From the NCBI GenBank assembly GCA_940671915.1, contig CALNVZ010003426.1, forward strand, positions 48,675,403 through 48,739,402: a DNA stretch of 64,000 nucleotides, given 5' to 3'. Position numbers and translations under genes: made by a program. Below, one piece after another: positions 46,840 through 58,744 of the stretch (the stretch's first letter is position 1; each line of letters begins with the position of its first letter). Below the pieces are notes generated by a model. That model ran no database searches. It was not told the origin of the DNA and saw nothing but the letters and a program-made list of their open reading frames with translations. This DNA comes from Paracentrotus lividus (lineage: Eukaryota > Echinodermata > Echinoidea > Camarodonta > Echinidae).

Positions 46840-47810
46840 TTGGGGTTAGCGGCAAAATCGCAAATTTCAGATTTTTAGTAAAATCGATCGGGCTCGAGGG
46901 GAGTGGTAGATAGGGATAGGCAGGCGTGACGACTTTCCCAGGTCCTTGTCCACCCCCCCCCCCAATCCCCCGAACATTTGGGGGGAAAGCTTGTTCGTCC
47001 CTCCGGGACCGCATCTGATAATAATGTCATCATATAGAGAATATCACTTTTCTCTCCTTACCAATTTATTCTGCACACAAAATGATCGCAACTTCGACGC
47101 CCATTTGTGGTAATTTTTCAACTCTGTCAACGAACTGTTGGTTTTGGATTCGGGGTGTCTCTCGTGATGAATTTGACGACTAACTCTTGATCAGATTTTT
47201 AATCAAAGTAATTGGGTTGCCTCTCGTAACAATTTGTTCATACTACCCATGGGTAACATTTCATTATGGCAGTTTCAGCATGTTCAGTGGCTTAACCAAA
47301 ATGATGTTGCTCTAAAATGATGCGCTCCCGTCATCAGAGGTCGTGATTTTCCAGCAAAATTATCTTCGGAAAATTCAGTTACTGCAGTAAGTTACAATAT
47401 CAACCTTAAAAAATTCGCTACGATTAAAATAAAGTTGCATTATTAAACGTCTTTGCAATTCAGGACCAAATCCTCCCTGGCTTCTCAGGGTGCTTGGCGT
47501 TTTACTGTGCCCTTTTCTTTCACTTTCAAAATATACAAATATCACCGATATAATATGGTTATGAATGAAAAATAACAATAGGCCTTTGGAGGCCTTAATT
47601 CTCAGCAGACAATATTATACAAATTCTTACAATCGTGATTTAGGGCAAGGACATTTTCCTTACACCTTCATCATGTTCATGTAATCCCAATCCGACTTTT
47701 TATTGAAACAAATTCCGTTATTGCCATGTCCTTCTTAATCATCATTGGCACAATTTTTGAAGGATTATCTTCTGTGTCCTCTGCCATGTCTACCTGTGTC
47801 TGTCTCTATC
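46840..47810. other. Gene-free spacer
   Basis: Mixed sequence with a C run near 46952-46962. No supported gene. Confidence 0.5.
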
Positions 47811-47815
47811 GTCTC

Positions 47816-47846
<31 letters not shown>

Positions 47847-47997
47847 ATCTCTCTCTTTCAGCCTCTTTTTATTATTATTATTTTTTTTTTATGCTCTCCA
47901 TCCCTCTCTCTTTTTCAGTCTCTCTTTAGTGTCCATGGTCTGTGTCTATATCTCTCTCTCTCTCACTCTCTCTCTCTCTCTCCATCTCTCTCCATCA

Positions 47998-48033
<36 letters not shown>

Positions 48034-48066
48034 CTCTCCTCCATCACTATCTCTCTCTCTCTCTGT

Positions 48067-48114
<48 letters not shown>

Positions 48115-48195
48115 CTTCCATCTCTTTCCCCTACCTCCCTCTGTCACTTTTTGGTATTATCTCCTTCTCTCTCTCTCTCTTTACCCCTCTCTCTA
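47811..48195. repeat. CT-rich microsatellite complex
   Basis: (TTTC)n at about 47818-47846, then long (CT)n and (TCTCTCTC) tracts with interruptions up to about 48195. The Ser/Leu-rich frames are repeat translations. Confidence 0.9.
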
Positions 48196-49924
48196 TATTT
48201 TAGCCGTGTCCTAATTTCATTCTTTTATTTGTATCTATACGTCATGGGATATTGACTGATTGTATTCATGTAATTTCGTTATTGCTTGAAATTAAAATCG
48301 TTGGGAATCCAAGGTTGTAAAGTAAATTACGCTGGCACAATTATTATTGGCGCGGTTTTTATTTCACGTTCAAAACAGACATTTTATTGAGTTTGTACCG
48401 TAATATCAGAATCGTGAGAATGTATGTAAATGATGTTCTGTCTATATGATAATGTCATTATGTGACAACGTTGGCATGTTTGATTTTGGCCAAATATAAA
48501 TTGGATTTTGGTAAATGCCATTTTGATCGAGGGTATAATGTCTGCGTGCAACTGAGACACAGGTCCAAACAACAAGTACTAGTTTGCAATTCTCTCAAAT
48601 CTATTTCATGAACTGAATATACCAATACCCAATCTATAATTGATTGTTCAAGGAAGAGTATATGCTTCTACTGATTCACGTCCCATCAGAGAGACTTGAT
48701 AATTATTATTGTCTAAACAAAGGGCTTTAGGCCCCCCGAAAAAAAAAAGAAAAAGAAAAAAAAAGAGAGAGATTGAGAGAGAAGAAGAAGAAGAAGAAGA
48801 GAAACTTAATCGGCTGACAATGTTGTTGGGTATTACAATAAATTTATTTAAGAAATAAAAAATAAGAAATTTTGTGTGTTTTGTATCAACCATCTATTTT
48901 ATTATTGTGGTATAAGAGTGGTTATAATATAGAAGAGACGTTTCGCATGGTCATATTTTCTGCTCTGTTAATGGAGCATATCCACACTATTTGTTCTTTT
49001 AACGGAGCCTGAATATCTATTGATCACCGTCAATGGACCATCAAATTGGCAATAATTGCAGAATTGACTTGATAATAATTAGTAAGGAATGCCATTTCAC
49101 GTGGTTTTCAAACTTGTTAGTGGTGTCAGGTATACACCTACATTGTGCGTTGACCCTCCCCGCTCCCATTTAATATGCCCATTGTACGTCAAAATAAATT
49201 CTCTTGATTTATAAGGGTGGTTTCATGCAAGTGATTGCAAGGGCAGAGGTTCAAATTCACGCCTATTTTTAAGTTCGTCTCCGGACCATTGGTTTTTTAT
49301 TCCCTTCATAGGCTAGACTTTTTTTCCATCGTACTAAGGTATTGGTATCCAAATAGCATTTTTCATTGTCATGAACAACAACTATGTAGGTAAATCTCTT
49401 CACGCAGCCGAGTATGACTTTTTAATCTGACCTTGTATTTTTTTTTTACTATGTTATAATTGACTATGAATTGGGTTGTTTAAAAAAGATAAATTGGGAA
49501 TAGTACATTGCGAGTTGAAAAGTAGCTGTAAGATAAATGTACAGCGCTCGTGCAAGTTTGAATAATCAGGTTATTTTCTGAAATACTTTATCAAAATATC
49601 CGCAATTGTTAGATAGGTTTATTTACACGCATTAAGGAATTGTAAAATGAGTTCTGAGTACTTAATTTGCACCATTCCCCCTTGGCCTATTTTCGGTCAA
49701 ATATATTAGTTTTCTGTCCTTATTTTTGTTTTTCTTTCTTCGTTTTTGGGAGTAAATCCGTTTCTCGTATCCGTGTCTAACGGTGTGTTATTGGTGTGAT
49801 ACAGCAAACTTGGTGAACGTCACGTACATGCATACCACCGTTTCTGGTTTGTTTATGCCGTAGTCACATCGGGGCATCGGACACCAATTCTGCAGAATAG
49901 AGAAAAGGTGTTTTGGGATACCTA
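48196..49924. other. Gene-free stretch
   Basis: AT-rich, with an A/GA-rich tract at 48738-48805. No exon recognised. Confidence 0.5.
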
Positions 49925-50390
49925 CCATGGACTACTGGACAACCACCATCATAATAACTATCCTCAAGATAACATCTTGCAGGACAATCACGACACTGAG
50001 GCAAGAACCCAGGGACAACTAGCCCCAATCCCCCGGGTCCCAGACAACCCTTTAACCTTTCAACCCTTTAGACCCGTATAAGAACGACTTCCCCTGGACA
50101 ATCACCCCAGGACAACTACCACCAGAAATAGGGTTAGGGGTAGATTTTTGGCGGGGTAGTTGTCCGGGGGTAATTGTCTAGGAGGTAGTTTTCCTAGAAG
50201 TTCATTTAAACCTATAAGCCAAGTCAACTACCCTCTCACCCTAAACCTAATGGAGAACCCTAACCCAGGGATAGAGTCCCAGTGGTGTTGTTGTCTAGGG
50301 TAGTTGTCCAGGGATATTTGTCCTGGGTATAATTATGTTCCGGGGTAGATTTTTAGGGGTAGTTGTCCAGGGGAAAGTGTCCGAATACGT
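49925..50390. repeat. Cluster of GGTAGTTGTCC / GGACAACTACC words
   Basis: The left half carries GGACAACCACC, GGACAATCAC and GGACAACTA words; the right half carries the complements GGTAGTTGTCCGGGG, GGTAATTGTC and GGTAGTTGTCCAGGG. The cluster is therefore a loose, large inverted repeat of about 465 bp made of 10-15 bp units. A single related word is at about 44930. Confidence 0.65.
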
Positions 50391-50800
50391 ATGAAAAATA
50401 TCATTACCAGCAATGGCAATGTGGCAATGGCGTGGTGGTGTAACAGGGGCGAGATATTATGGAAAGAAAAATAGAGATCAGAAGCCTGGGAAAACTTCGA
50501 GTAGAGGAGTTGAAGAAAAGTTGTGAATGGAAACCAAAGAATGGCTATATCTACAAACGATGTGGTGTTACTATGGTATGAGCTGTAAGGAAAGAATGTG
50601 GTGTCACAGGGGCGAATCTAGAATTCGAAAGGGGGGGGGGTTCAGACGAAATTTTCTTATGTGAAAATGTATGTTTAATACGTCTTTTTTAAACCCCTGC
50701 CTAAATCCATCGTCAAGGCTTTCAATGAAATGAAACAGGTTGTAGACTGTTAAAACCGAAAATTCCTTACTAATATTCATGAAGAAAACCTTTCTTCTCC
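50391..50800. other. Spacer with MITE-like fragment
   Basis: CAGGGGCGAATCTAGAATTC plus a G9 run at 50610-50640 resembles one end of the CAGGGGCG-type elements. The rest is unremarkable. Confidence 0.45.
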
Positions 50801-50920
50801 GGCTTATGCTAAAGTGTAGCGTTGTGGCGCGGCGCGGCGCGTTGAAAAGTGGAAATAATCGACGAAAAAAAAATAAGGTGTCTTTAAAGCGTCCAACGAA
50901 AAAAGGAAAAGATTCTGGAT
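50801..50920 (+). repeat. GGCGCGGCGCGGCGC repeat, left copy of an inverted pair
   Basis: Begins GGCTTATGCTAAAGTGTAGC and contains GGCGCGGCGCGGCGCG and AAATAAGGTGTCTTTAAAGC. It is the reverse complement of 51965-52088 with few differences. A TG tract follows on its inner side at about 51006-51037. Confidence 0.8.
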
Positions 50921-51156
50921 CGATTTTAGTGAAATTTGTGGAAATGATTATCATTTTTCGGACTCGAGACTTTAGCTTAAGCCCTTGTGTGGGATTAGTG
51001 TGCATGTGTGTGTGTGTGTGTGTGTTTGTGTGTGTCAAAAATTGTGTGACTAATAGTTCCAAAACGATGAAAAGTTCGGTCGATCCTGTTTACGGCTATC
51101 GACAGCTATCGAAATTGGCAGCAATCAGAAATCGCGATGGGCTAGTCCTGGTCCAC

Positions 51157-51297
51157 TCCTGGAGAGCGTTTCATGAAAGGACTTGCGTTTTATCCGACAA
51201 ACTGTTATAAGCTACTGAAATGCTTGCATCTGATTGGCTGAAAGCAAATTTGTCGGATAAAATGTCTGACAAGTCCTTTGATGAAATGCCCCCCTGG
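51157..51297. mobile_element. 141-bp MITE with 11-bp flanking duplication
   Basis: Terminal repeats GAGCGTTTCATGAAAGGACT (left) and the complement of AAGTCCTTTGATGAAATGCC (right). Inside, TTTATCCGACAAACTG and AAATTTGTCGGATAAAATG also pair, so the whole unit folds. TCCTGGTCCAC flanks both ends (51146-51156 and 51298-51308), as expected for a target duplication. A second copy is at 61892-62050. Confidence 0.85.
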
Positions 51298-51461
51298 TCC
51301 TGGTCCACGTTCACATTGTTTAAATTGCGAATTTCAATGAAATTTATCATGAAAGTATAAGGCAGTATAAAGCCTATGTAAGGTCACGGCTCTATTATGT
51401 CAAAATAAGACAATTCTAAACTTTTCTACCATTATTTTGCTAGTAAATTTACAACACTTGT

Positions 51462-51560
51462 TTTGGGTCCCAGATTCGAGTCCCAGCCATGGAATTAATT
51501 TCTTTCCGCAAGAAATTCATTTATATTGTGCTGCAATCGACCCAGGTACAGGTGAGGTAA
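51462..51560 (+). mobile_element. SINE fragment (B-box and body)
   Basis: GGGTCCCAGATTCGAGTCCC contains a B-box-like element, followed by CAATCGACCCAGGTACAGG, a body motif I associate with tRNA-derived SINEs of deuterostome invertebrates. The A-box part is missing or degenerate. Confidence 0.4.
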
Positions 51561-51839
51561 ATTACTGGAATTGTTTAGAAATCCTTAAATTGGCAACATA
51601 TTATCAATAGGCCTACATATCGATTTCCGTGATAATTGCTATTTTAAAGCTATTTGACTCATTATCGACAATTGAGCCAATTTAATAACATAATTGAAAT
51701 GATGTAGAAATAGAAGGGAAAATTCTGAGGAGGAGAAATATAAATTTGATCTCAAACAAGTCCTGTCCCGAATGAGCCAATTGCCAAGGAATATATGGTG
51801 CTAATTTGTTTCACGAAATTCCCAAACATACAAACATGC

Positions 51840-51842
<3 letters not shown>

Positions 51843-51893
<51 letters not shown>

Positions 51894-51937
51894 AACACAC
51901 ACAAACACACAGACACACACACACACACACACACCAC
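51843..51937. repeat. (AC)n microsatellite
   Basis: AC repeats interrupted by AAAC and AGAC units. It lies on the inner side of the right GGCGC repeat copy, mirroring the TG tract of the left copy. Confidence 0.95.
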
Positions 51938-51964
51938 GCCACACCACACAATACGTGCCAAACA

Positions 51965-52088
51965 ATTCTGAATCTTTTCCTTTTTTTTAGGACGCTTTAA
52001 AGACACCTTATTTTTTTTTCGTCGATTATTTCAATTTTTCAACGCGCCGCGCCGCGCCGCGCCACAACGCTACACTTTAGCATAAGCC
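51965..52088 (-). repeat. GGCGCGGCGCGGCGC repeat, right copy of the inverted pair
   Basis: Reverse complement of 50801-50920, including the GC core (one more GGCGC unit than the left copy) and the TTATGCTAAAGTGTAGC end. Confidence 0.8.
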
Positions 52089-54751
52089 TCTTCTCCTTGG
52101 GTTTTAACGAACTTTTGGAATCACGAAGCCACCTAAAACCTTGGTACTACATATACTAATTTAACCGGTATTATTTTGACACCAGGCTAGTAACTGTGGT
52201 ACCCATATGGTAACCCTTGCAGGGCCTCTTACCCATGAATATCATTATGAACAAAATGCATTAGATGTACTGAATAACAATTGAAATTTTAGATTGATTT
52301 ACATCATATCAGAATCAAACGAATGCAAGCAAAGAAGGAATTGTATAATGTACCACCTCTCTAAAAATCGATCACATTTTTATATTCTTAAATATTCATC
52401 TAAGTTTTTTCACAAGCATTGTGTTTACAAAAATATTTCCAATGAAAAACAAAGTACAGATTTCGTATATCATTATTTGCGATGATAATTCCAAATTGTG
52501 GATTCGATTAAACTCTATCTTTGAATTGATTTTGTTTGATTTGATTTGATTGTAAGGCCTATTCTACTCATTCAGATGTTAGGTTTGTCAATTTTTGTAT
52601 ACTTATTTTTGAATTTATTTTTGGATACCAGATTGCCCTGTATATTGGATAAGCGCAATGCATCCCAATCAAGACTGAAATTGACTCCGTGGCTTGCATC
52701 AAAATGAGCAATTATTCGCCTTATTTGCCGAGCTGTGTCGTGAAGTTCTCGGCGGTTTCTTGCATGAGCTTTCCCCAATATCCCACTGTTATTCCATTTT
52801 TACCTGCATTTTATTTGACTTTTACATGTGGAACCTATGTTGTGCTCTTTGGCATCCACTACAACACTGCAATTTTAATGGGGTTCTAATACATTTCTGT
52901 TGCTAGCGTGTGCAAAATGCAGTGACGTTTTGGGGGACAAAGTAATGACAAGGCGAAATCAGGAACGTTTTCTTTCAAAAAGGTCCAGTTGATGTTTTTA
53001 TATATTCCAATTTTTGAAGCCCAAATGGCATTGGGTCACATAACATTTATATAGCAGTGTGATTTTTGGGATGTTTTTTTTCATGCCAGCTCGATATTTT
53101 GTTTAAAATATAAGGGCCAATATCCATTGATTGACTGTCTGATTGGTTGAGCGATCGATTTATCAACAACCTGCAGCCCCAAATATGAAATGGATTAAGA
53201 AATTCTTTCTCTGGTTCTTCCAATTCTCTCTCTCTCTGCCCCCCCCTCCCCGCTGTCATCTGCTCCGCAGCCCCCCCCCCCCCATTACCTCTTCTCTTTT
53301 CCTTTCTCACCCTACCCACCTCTCTACTCCATCCTACATTATTGTTTGGGAAGTTCGGATCAGCTTATCTTACAATATGTCTTAAATAGCATTATGCCTC
53401 ATCTTTTAAGATAACATCCTCTTGCACTTTCGATTGAAATTGGAAAATTTTACGTTTTATTTATTATCCTTTCGAGAGAGCGATAACTATATATTCAATC
53501 CCTAGTCTTCATACTCTTAACATTTTGCTCACGTGTGTTGCAAAATAAATGGGATCACACATTTTCCACCCCCCCCCGCATCATTATTTTGATGTATGCA
53601 AATTTGGAAAGTTTACTTTTATTGGCAGATTTTAAAGATTTATAGCCCTTCTTTGGGATAATTTTGTCCGACACACCCGCCCCTACCGGCCGTTCCAAAT
53701 AGGCTAGTGACGCCCCTCATTGCTTTTTATAGGATATCACAAAAATCAGAAATTGAAAAGAAATTTATTCCACGTGAGATTGAATCGAAAGTCGCTCTCT
53801 ATATTTCTCTTCCATTGCCAATTTCCGTCATGGTGTCTCAGAGGTACAAACAAATTTAGAAAATAGATTGGAAAACGAAGCAATGGGCTTGATTTATATT
53901 TTTCTATCAAATTTAATGCTCGTGCTGGGAATGAGAATTTCATGTATTCTAAAATGTCTAATTTCTTCTCCTCAGGATCTCGATAAAACAATTCAACGTT
54001 AGTTTTGACTTGCAGAAGCACGATGCCTTATCTTTAGTTTGATTTAGAAACGGTCTAGCAAAAAAAGCCCCCCGTCCTTAACGATATACAGAGGTTTAAT
54101 TATATATATTAAAAAACAACAAAAATCAGCTATTTTAACACCGACTGAGTAAAATAGTAAAGTAAGCAAATTTCACATCCATAATTCAGAAGCTTAGAAA
54201 TGAAATTGCTTACTTTACGTATAATTATTGTACTCCCAAATTATCATTTAAGCCTACGCTTATTACCTTACTGTGACTACAATATAAAATCACATAACGC
54301 AGTTAATTTTTATGGTGACTCATTCTATTGAAGTTATATATAAGAATGTTTGTTAAGTTATTGAATCGGTGGTATTGAATCGGCGTTTAGCAAGGTCATT
54401 TAACAAAAGAGCAATCACACGAACAAAATATTTTCTTGCCTCTTCAGAAAGTTTGGACAATTATTGTCGAAATAAAAAAAAGGAGAAAAAAAAAATCACG
54501 TCGCGACTTTTTATCAACACTCGGCAAGCGCTCAGTCACCTTTCAAATAAAATTAGGCCATGAAATAATTGAACACATTTGCTTCAAGAACGTGTTATTC
54601 TTTTCCTTGACACGCTGTTTGCATAGTGAGCAAGTGTTGAATGAATGATTGGGTATTTTGTTTTCTTTTTATTTCTATTTGGATATTAAGAAATCAGAGG
54701 TTGACAAAAGTCTTTATTCGGACACAGACACGCCAGTTGCTCAAAGTTTCT
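52089..54751. other. Gene-free stretch
   Basis: 2.7 kb of AT-rich DNA with C runs at 53241-53247 and 53272-53283. The overlapping frames at 52572-52906 have no splice sites or family match that I can support. Confidence 0.5.
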
Positions 54752-54960
54752 GTAAAGGGGCTGTCCCACTGGAGGCGATCGTTGTTGCGAGAACTGGCGA
54801 TCTTGCTGTTGTGAGTGTGGTAGCAAGTTGTTGTTGTTGCCTAGCTTAGATAGAGTCGTATGTAGGTTTATAATCGCCTTTTTTAAGATTAGCTCCTTAT
54901 AATTATGAAATTATCAGGTTGTCGCCACAACGATCGCCGCCTGTGGGACAGGCCCTTTAC
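54752..54960. mobile_element. 209-bp MITE with ~39-bp terminal inverted repeats
   Basis: GTAAAGGGGCTGTCCCACTG then GAGGCGATCGTTGTTGCGA at the left is matched, with about five differences, by the complement of the right end (TCGCCACAACGATCGCC through GGGACAGGCCCTTTAC). The middle is AT-rich. No target duplication was obvious. Confidence 0.85.
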
Positions 54961-55077
54961 GGTTGTTTTTGTCCTATGTCCCGTTTTGGTCCTAGGACAT
55001 GCATCGCTGTTGAGTTTTGGTCGGTATCTGCTTGATACATATTTGCATATATGTAAACAGATCAGATTTCGTATAGT

Positions 55078-55179
55078 CCTAATGAAATGACAACCAAATC
55101 ACAAACAAGATGGATAAACAATGGGAACAAAATGAAGTAATATAAACTAAATGAGAACTAGTTTAAGAAAACATTATAA
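55078..55179. repeat. Tandem-array unit 5' of the inserted element
   Basis: CCTAATGAAATGAC, ACCAAATCACAAACAAGATG and the following AAACAATGGGAACAAAAT resemble 57311-57403 (CCTAATGAAAAT, ACCAAATCACAACAAGATG, AACAGTTGGGGACAATAT). It ends at ATTATAA, the insertion point of the next element. Confidence 0.6.
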
Positions 55180-57169
55180 GGGCTATTCCACGGTTACTCA
55201 CGTTACATTTGGAGACACCTTGACTCATACTTGGAGCTGTAACTCCATTATTATTGATAGGAAGTAAACATCTTTTTATCAAACAAAGTCACAGTCTGAC
55301 TATCCTTTGTATAAAGAACAAAACTGTAGAAATTTTATTATGCTCCTGGCAAATATTTAAATGTGTCTGGTTTACTCACGTAACGAGTGATGTTGGACAT
55401 GCATAAAGAAAGTCGAATCAAGTGAAAAGTGTCCTCATCAAGGTTTTATGGAAGGTTGATTTATATCCTTTCAAGAAAGTAATATAGGGAGCAAATTTGT
55501 ATATATTAAAAAATAAGAACACATGGTTTCATAGGGGTGCAGATGATGGTTACTCCGTTACGGTTACTCACGTTACTTTTGTCCATGTTGGTCAACAACA
55601 TAAAAGTCACTAAATTCACATAATGTGTGTGGGATGGCTTTTCTTCTTTTACCTCCCTGCTTTTTGATGGCACGTGGTATACATGTAATGCTAACTTTAA
55701 ACCCGTACACCTGCTAAGGGGCAGAAAAGTGGCCCATTTCGCATGTTTGTCTTTATTGAGGACTAATAGGGCACCTAAACTATGATGAAAATGTGAAACA
55801 TATTTATTTGAAGAGTATAAAAACATATAAATTTGAAATTGGTGATTATGTGAGAATTTTATAACAAAAATACGCAAAATGGCAAAATTGTGCAAAATAC
55901 CGCTAAATTATGCCACATTCGGGACTACGCGGACATTTTGAAATTCATGGCTTATGACGCAAAATATTTAAAAACTAAATGAGATAACAAAAGTTTATTT
56001 TAGGTTCCTATTATATCATTCTACAAGATTTTTATCAATAATGAGATAGCTAAATATGTTTTGATATTGAAAATAGTTTAATAATTCTATAATTTTTGAA
56101 AATATGACTTTTTCGATGATAAAATTTCATCTTGAAAACGTCAAATGTCCTCAAAATTTCGAAAAAAAAACTCGTCAATACTATTGAAATATCAAAATTC
56201 AATATTATGAAATAATATGATTATTAATTCAATATATGAATAAAATCATATTTTTGCTGAATATTTCAAAATTATGGGCTCTAGAATGCCCCAAAAAACT
56301 AATAAAAAAAAACCACTCAGCACGTTCACGGGTTTAAGGCATTTCCAATTATTGTTCGAACACGTCTTTAAAGTTTGGTTTATCTAAATCTTGAGACTTA
56401 CGAATGCACTCTCGCATTGTGAATACTTCTATTATTTGTTGTGTGATTGTATGAGCTGATATTTTTGATGAAAAAAGAGTCCACATCAAAGAGGTGTACC
56501 CTCATTTTGCTTTTATTAAACAAAAATAACTTCACAACTCACCATGAGACTTAAAACTTGACATTCCCACAGAAAACTTCATAATTTTTACTGGTTATCC
56601 GTTAATGATGGTTACTCACGTTACCACGGTACTCACGTTACAGTTTTCTATATAATTTTTATTAAAATGGGTTTTTTTTTTATGAATTTTGATCAGTCAT
56701 CACCGTGTCAAATATTGTTTGAAGGAAGAAGAATTTAAAGTCCCACCAATTACCTGTGAAGATTTTCTCTCAGAAAACAAAGTCAGTTTTTTGGTTACTA
56801 CGTGCTCATCTTGAGGTAAATGCTGAGGCGGTTACAATATTTCTTTTTGGAATGAGTACTACAATTTCTTGAAAAAGCGTTGTGTATTTTAAGTAATTGA
56901 TCTTCTAACTTCAGAAATATATAAAGTGGTAGATGTTGCAATAACAAAATGGTCAATAAGGCAGATTTCATTTTTTACTATTTTTCTTGTATTTTGGTGC
57001 AGAATGGAGAGCAGCACACTTTCGACCATTTTTTTCCAAAGTATTGAAAAAAACTTTAATTTTTTGTTCCTGAAACATATCATGTATGAGGACTAAAAGT
57101 ATTTAAAAATTCAAAAAAATATTGAATTTGAATTTTTAAGCTCATGTCCACCAACCTATGGAATTGCCC
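55180..57169. mobile_element. 2.0 kb element with GGGCWATTCCA ends and GTTACTCACGTTAC motifs
   Basis: Ends GGGCTATTCCACGG (left) and the complement of CCTATGGAATTGCCC (right), flanked on both sides by ATAA (55176-55179 and 57170-57173). It sits inside a tandem array whose uninterrupted unit shows the empty site (AAATATAAGATCATCAG at about 57400). Several GGTTACTCACGTTAC motifs lie near 55192, 55561 and 56607. The only long frame (129 codons, minus strand, 55506-55895) has no recognised family, so the element is probably non-autonomous. Confidence 0.7.
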
Positions 57170-57535
57170 ATAAGGTCTTTAGAAAAAGATCGTAGAAATG
57201 GCGTCAGTTGGTTATTTGAAGATTGGTACAAAACGAACATTGCAAAATTTAATACAAGTAATAAAATGTACAAGGCATAAAAATGTCCCTCAAGGAATGA
57301 TAGAAGTAGGCCTAATGAAAATTATGCTGACTACCAAATCACAACAAGATGTATATATTAAACAGTTGGGGACAATATATAAATTTATTTTAAAAAACAA
57401 ATATAAGATCATCAGAAAAAGATCAAAGAAGAGGCGTAAGTTGGTTATTTGGAAATTGGTACAAAATAAACATTTAACATAGAAGGAAAGAAATGTGCCA
57501 GGCATAAAATGTAGAATGTGAGAAGCTCATTTGAT
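57170..57535. repeat. Tandem-array units 3' of the inserted element (~233 bp period)
   Basis: TTGGTTATTTGAAGATTGGT (57209) recurs as TTGGTTATTTGGAAATTGGT (57440), with flanking GAAAAAGATC, GGCATAAAAATG and TACAAAAxxAACATT also repeated at the same spacing. Confidence 0.7.
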
Positions 57536-57751
57536 ATCGCTCAGACCATGTAAAGACTTTCATCCAAGCTGTTTCAATAATGGTTTTATAATGGCTTCAA
57601 TCGACGCGTTTTCTATCCCTCAACATTACATTTGTTTGTGCACACAGACAGCAGCCCCGATCAGCTGGATTTGAGGGCTTGGCGAAAGGTCTAAATTTGG
57701 GAGGGCTGCTTAGGATAGCTTTTTTTTCTGCCGCCCCCTTCACAACGTACA
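57536..57751. other. Spacer
   Basis: Mixed sequence with a T run at 57720-57727. Nothing recognised. Confidence 0.5.
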
Positions 57752-57892
57752 CACTGCAAAAACGTTTTTGTTATTTAAAATGGGGTTGAATCAACACCAC
57801 TAGTGTTAATATAGGACAACACAACCATGAGAGTTGTCCTAACACCAGTGGTGTTAATGTAGCGCAAATTTAACACCGCCATTTTTGCAGTG
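57752..57892. mobile_element. 141-bp MITE with CACTGCAAAAA ends
   Basis: CACTGCAAAAACG at the left and the complement of CATTTTTGCAGTG at the right. Inside, AACACCACTAGTGTTAA and AACACCAGTGGTGTTAA are repeated palindromic words, and ACAACAC/GTTGTCC-type words also pair. Non-coding. Confidence 0.8.
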
Positions 57893-58151
57893 CACCCCAG
57901 CCTTTGTCGATACCCATTTCTTATTTTGTTTCAGTGATTTCATTTAAATTTGCTTTGATTTTTCACATACCGAATTAAAATACTTTTATTGTTTATCGTT
58001 TTGATTATTTCCGGGGATTTTCCAGTAGTTGTTATATGACTTTTTTGTTGTTTTATGTGTGCCATGGGGTCCATAAGTCATAAACGAAGAAACAAAACAA
58101 TTTGTTAATTTTTATAGTTCTTTCCTCAAATGAGAGACCTGACAGTTATCT

Positions 58152-58188
58152 CCCCCCCCCAAAAAAAAAAAAAAAAAAAAAAAAAAAA
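58152..58188. repeat. C9 A28 composite homopolymer
   Basis: Nine C directly followed by 28 A, the reverse complement of a T-run/G-run junction. AATAAATAAT-type repeats follow to about 58235. Confidence 0.9.
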
Positions 58189-58235
58189 TAAATAAATAAT
58201 AAATAAAAAAATAAAAAAATAATACATTAAAAAAA

Positions 58236-58744
58236 ACCCCAAATAATAATAATACAAACGCACTGTTAAAGCGCCTCTAAAAACAAACGAATATGAAATC
58301 ATTTAACGACAAAACGCAGCATCAAGAAACTTTTGGCAAGACACCAACTCATTCTCCATTACCATGGTTACAGCGGGCTTTACATTATGGAATCATAAAA
58401 ACGCTTCATCACCTGAAAATGTCTAAATATGGAAGAGGAGACTCTTGTGAGGAGAGCTGCTAAGTGGAGGAAGATCATCTTAAAACCTCATCAAATCGAT
58501 CTCCATTCATTGTCGGCAGACGACTGACAGACAGCTGGTTTTCGCGCCATTTATTATCAGTCGCCATCCTCTCAAATATTTGTTTCGTCCGCCAAGAAAC
58601 AGGACCTCATCATCTTTCGTCTTTCACGGGCAAATATAATATAAGCGATTTCACGGATCTAGACCCTTATAAAGATGTTCTTTGATGTAATAGTCATGGG
58701 TATAGACACAGCTAGATGGGGAAATTTGAAGAACAGATTATGAT
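58236..58744. other. Gene-free spacer
   Basis: The 73-codon frame at 58464-58685 has no family match. No other feature. Confidence 0.45.

Noticed and set aside
47726-48255. Overlapping frames up to 152 codons rich in Ser and Leu
   Set aside because: Translation of a CT-rich microsatellite. No start context, splice sites or non-repeat coding segment.
50110-50280. TTAGGG/CCCTAA-like words as an interstitial telomere repeat
   Set aside because: Only isolated hexamers (AGGGTTAGGGG, ACCCTAACCC) within the GTTGTCC cluster; no tandem array.
58464-58685. 73-codon frame as a small gene
   Set aside because: No homology recognised, no splice or promoter context; length is within chance for this composition.
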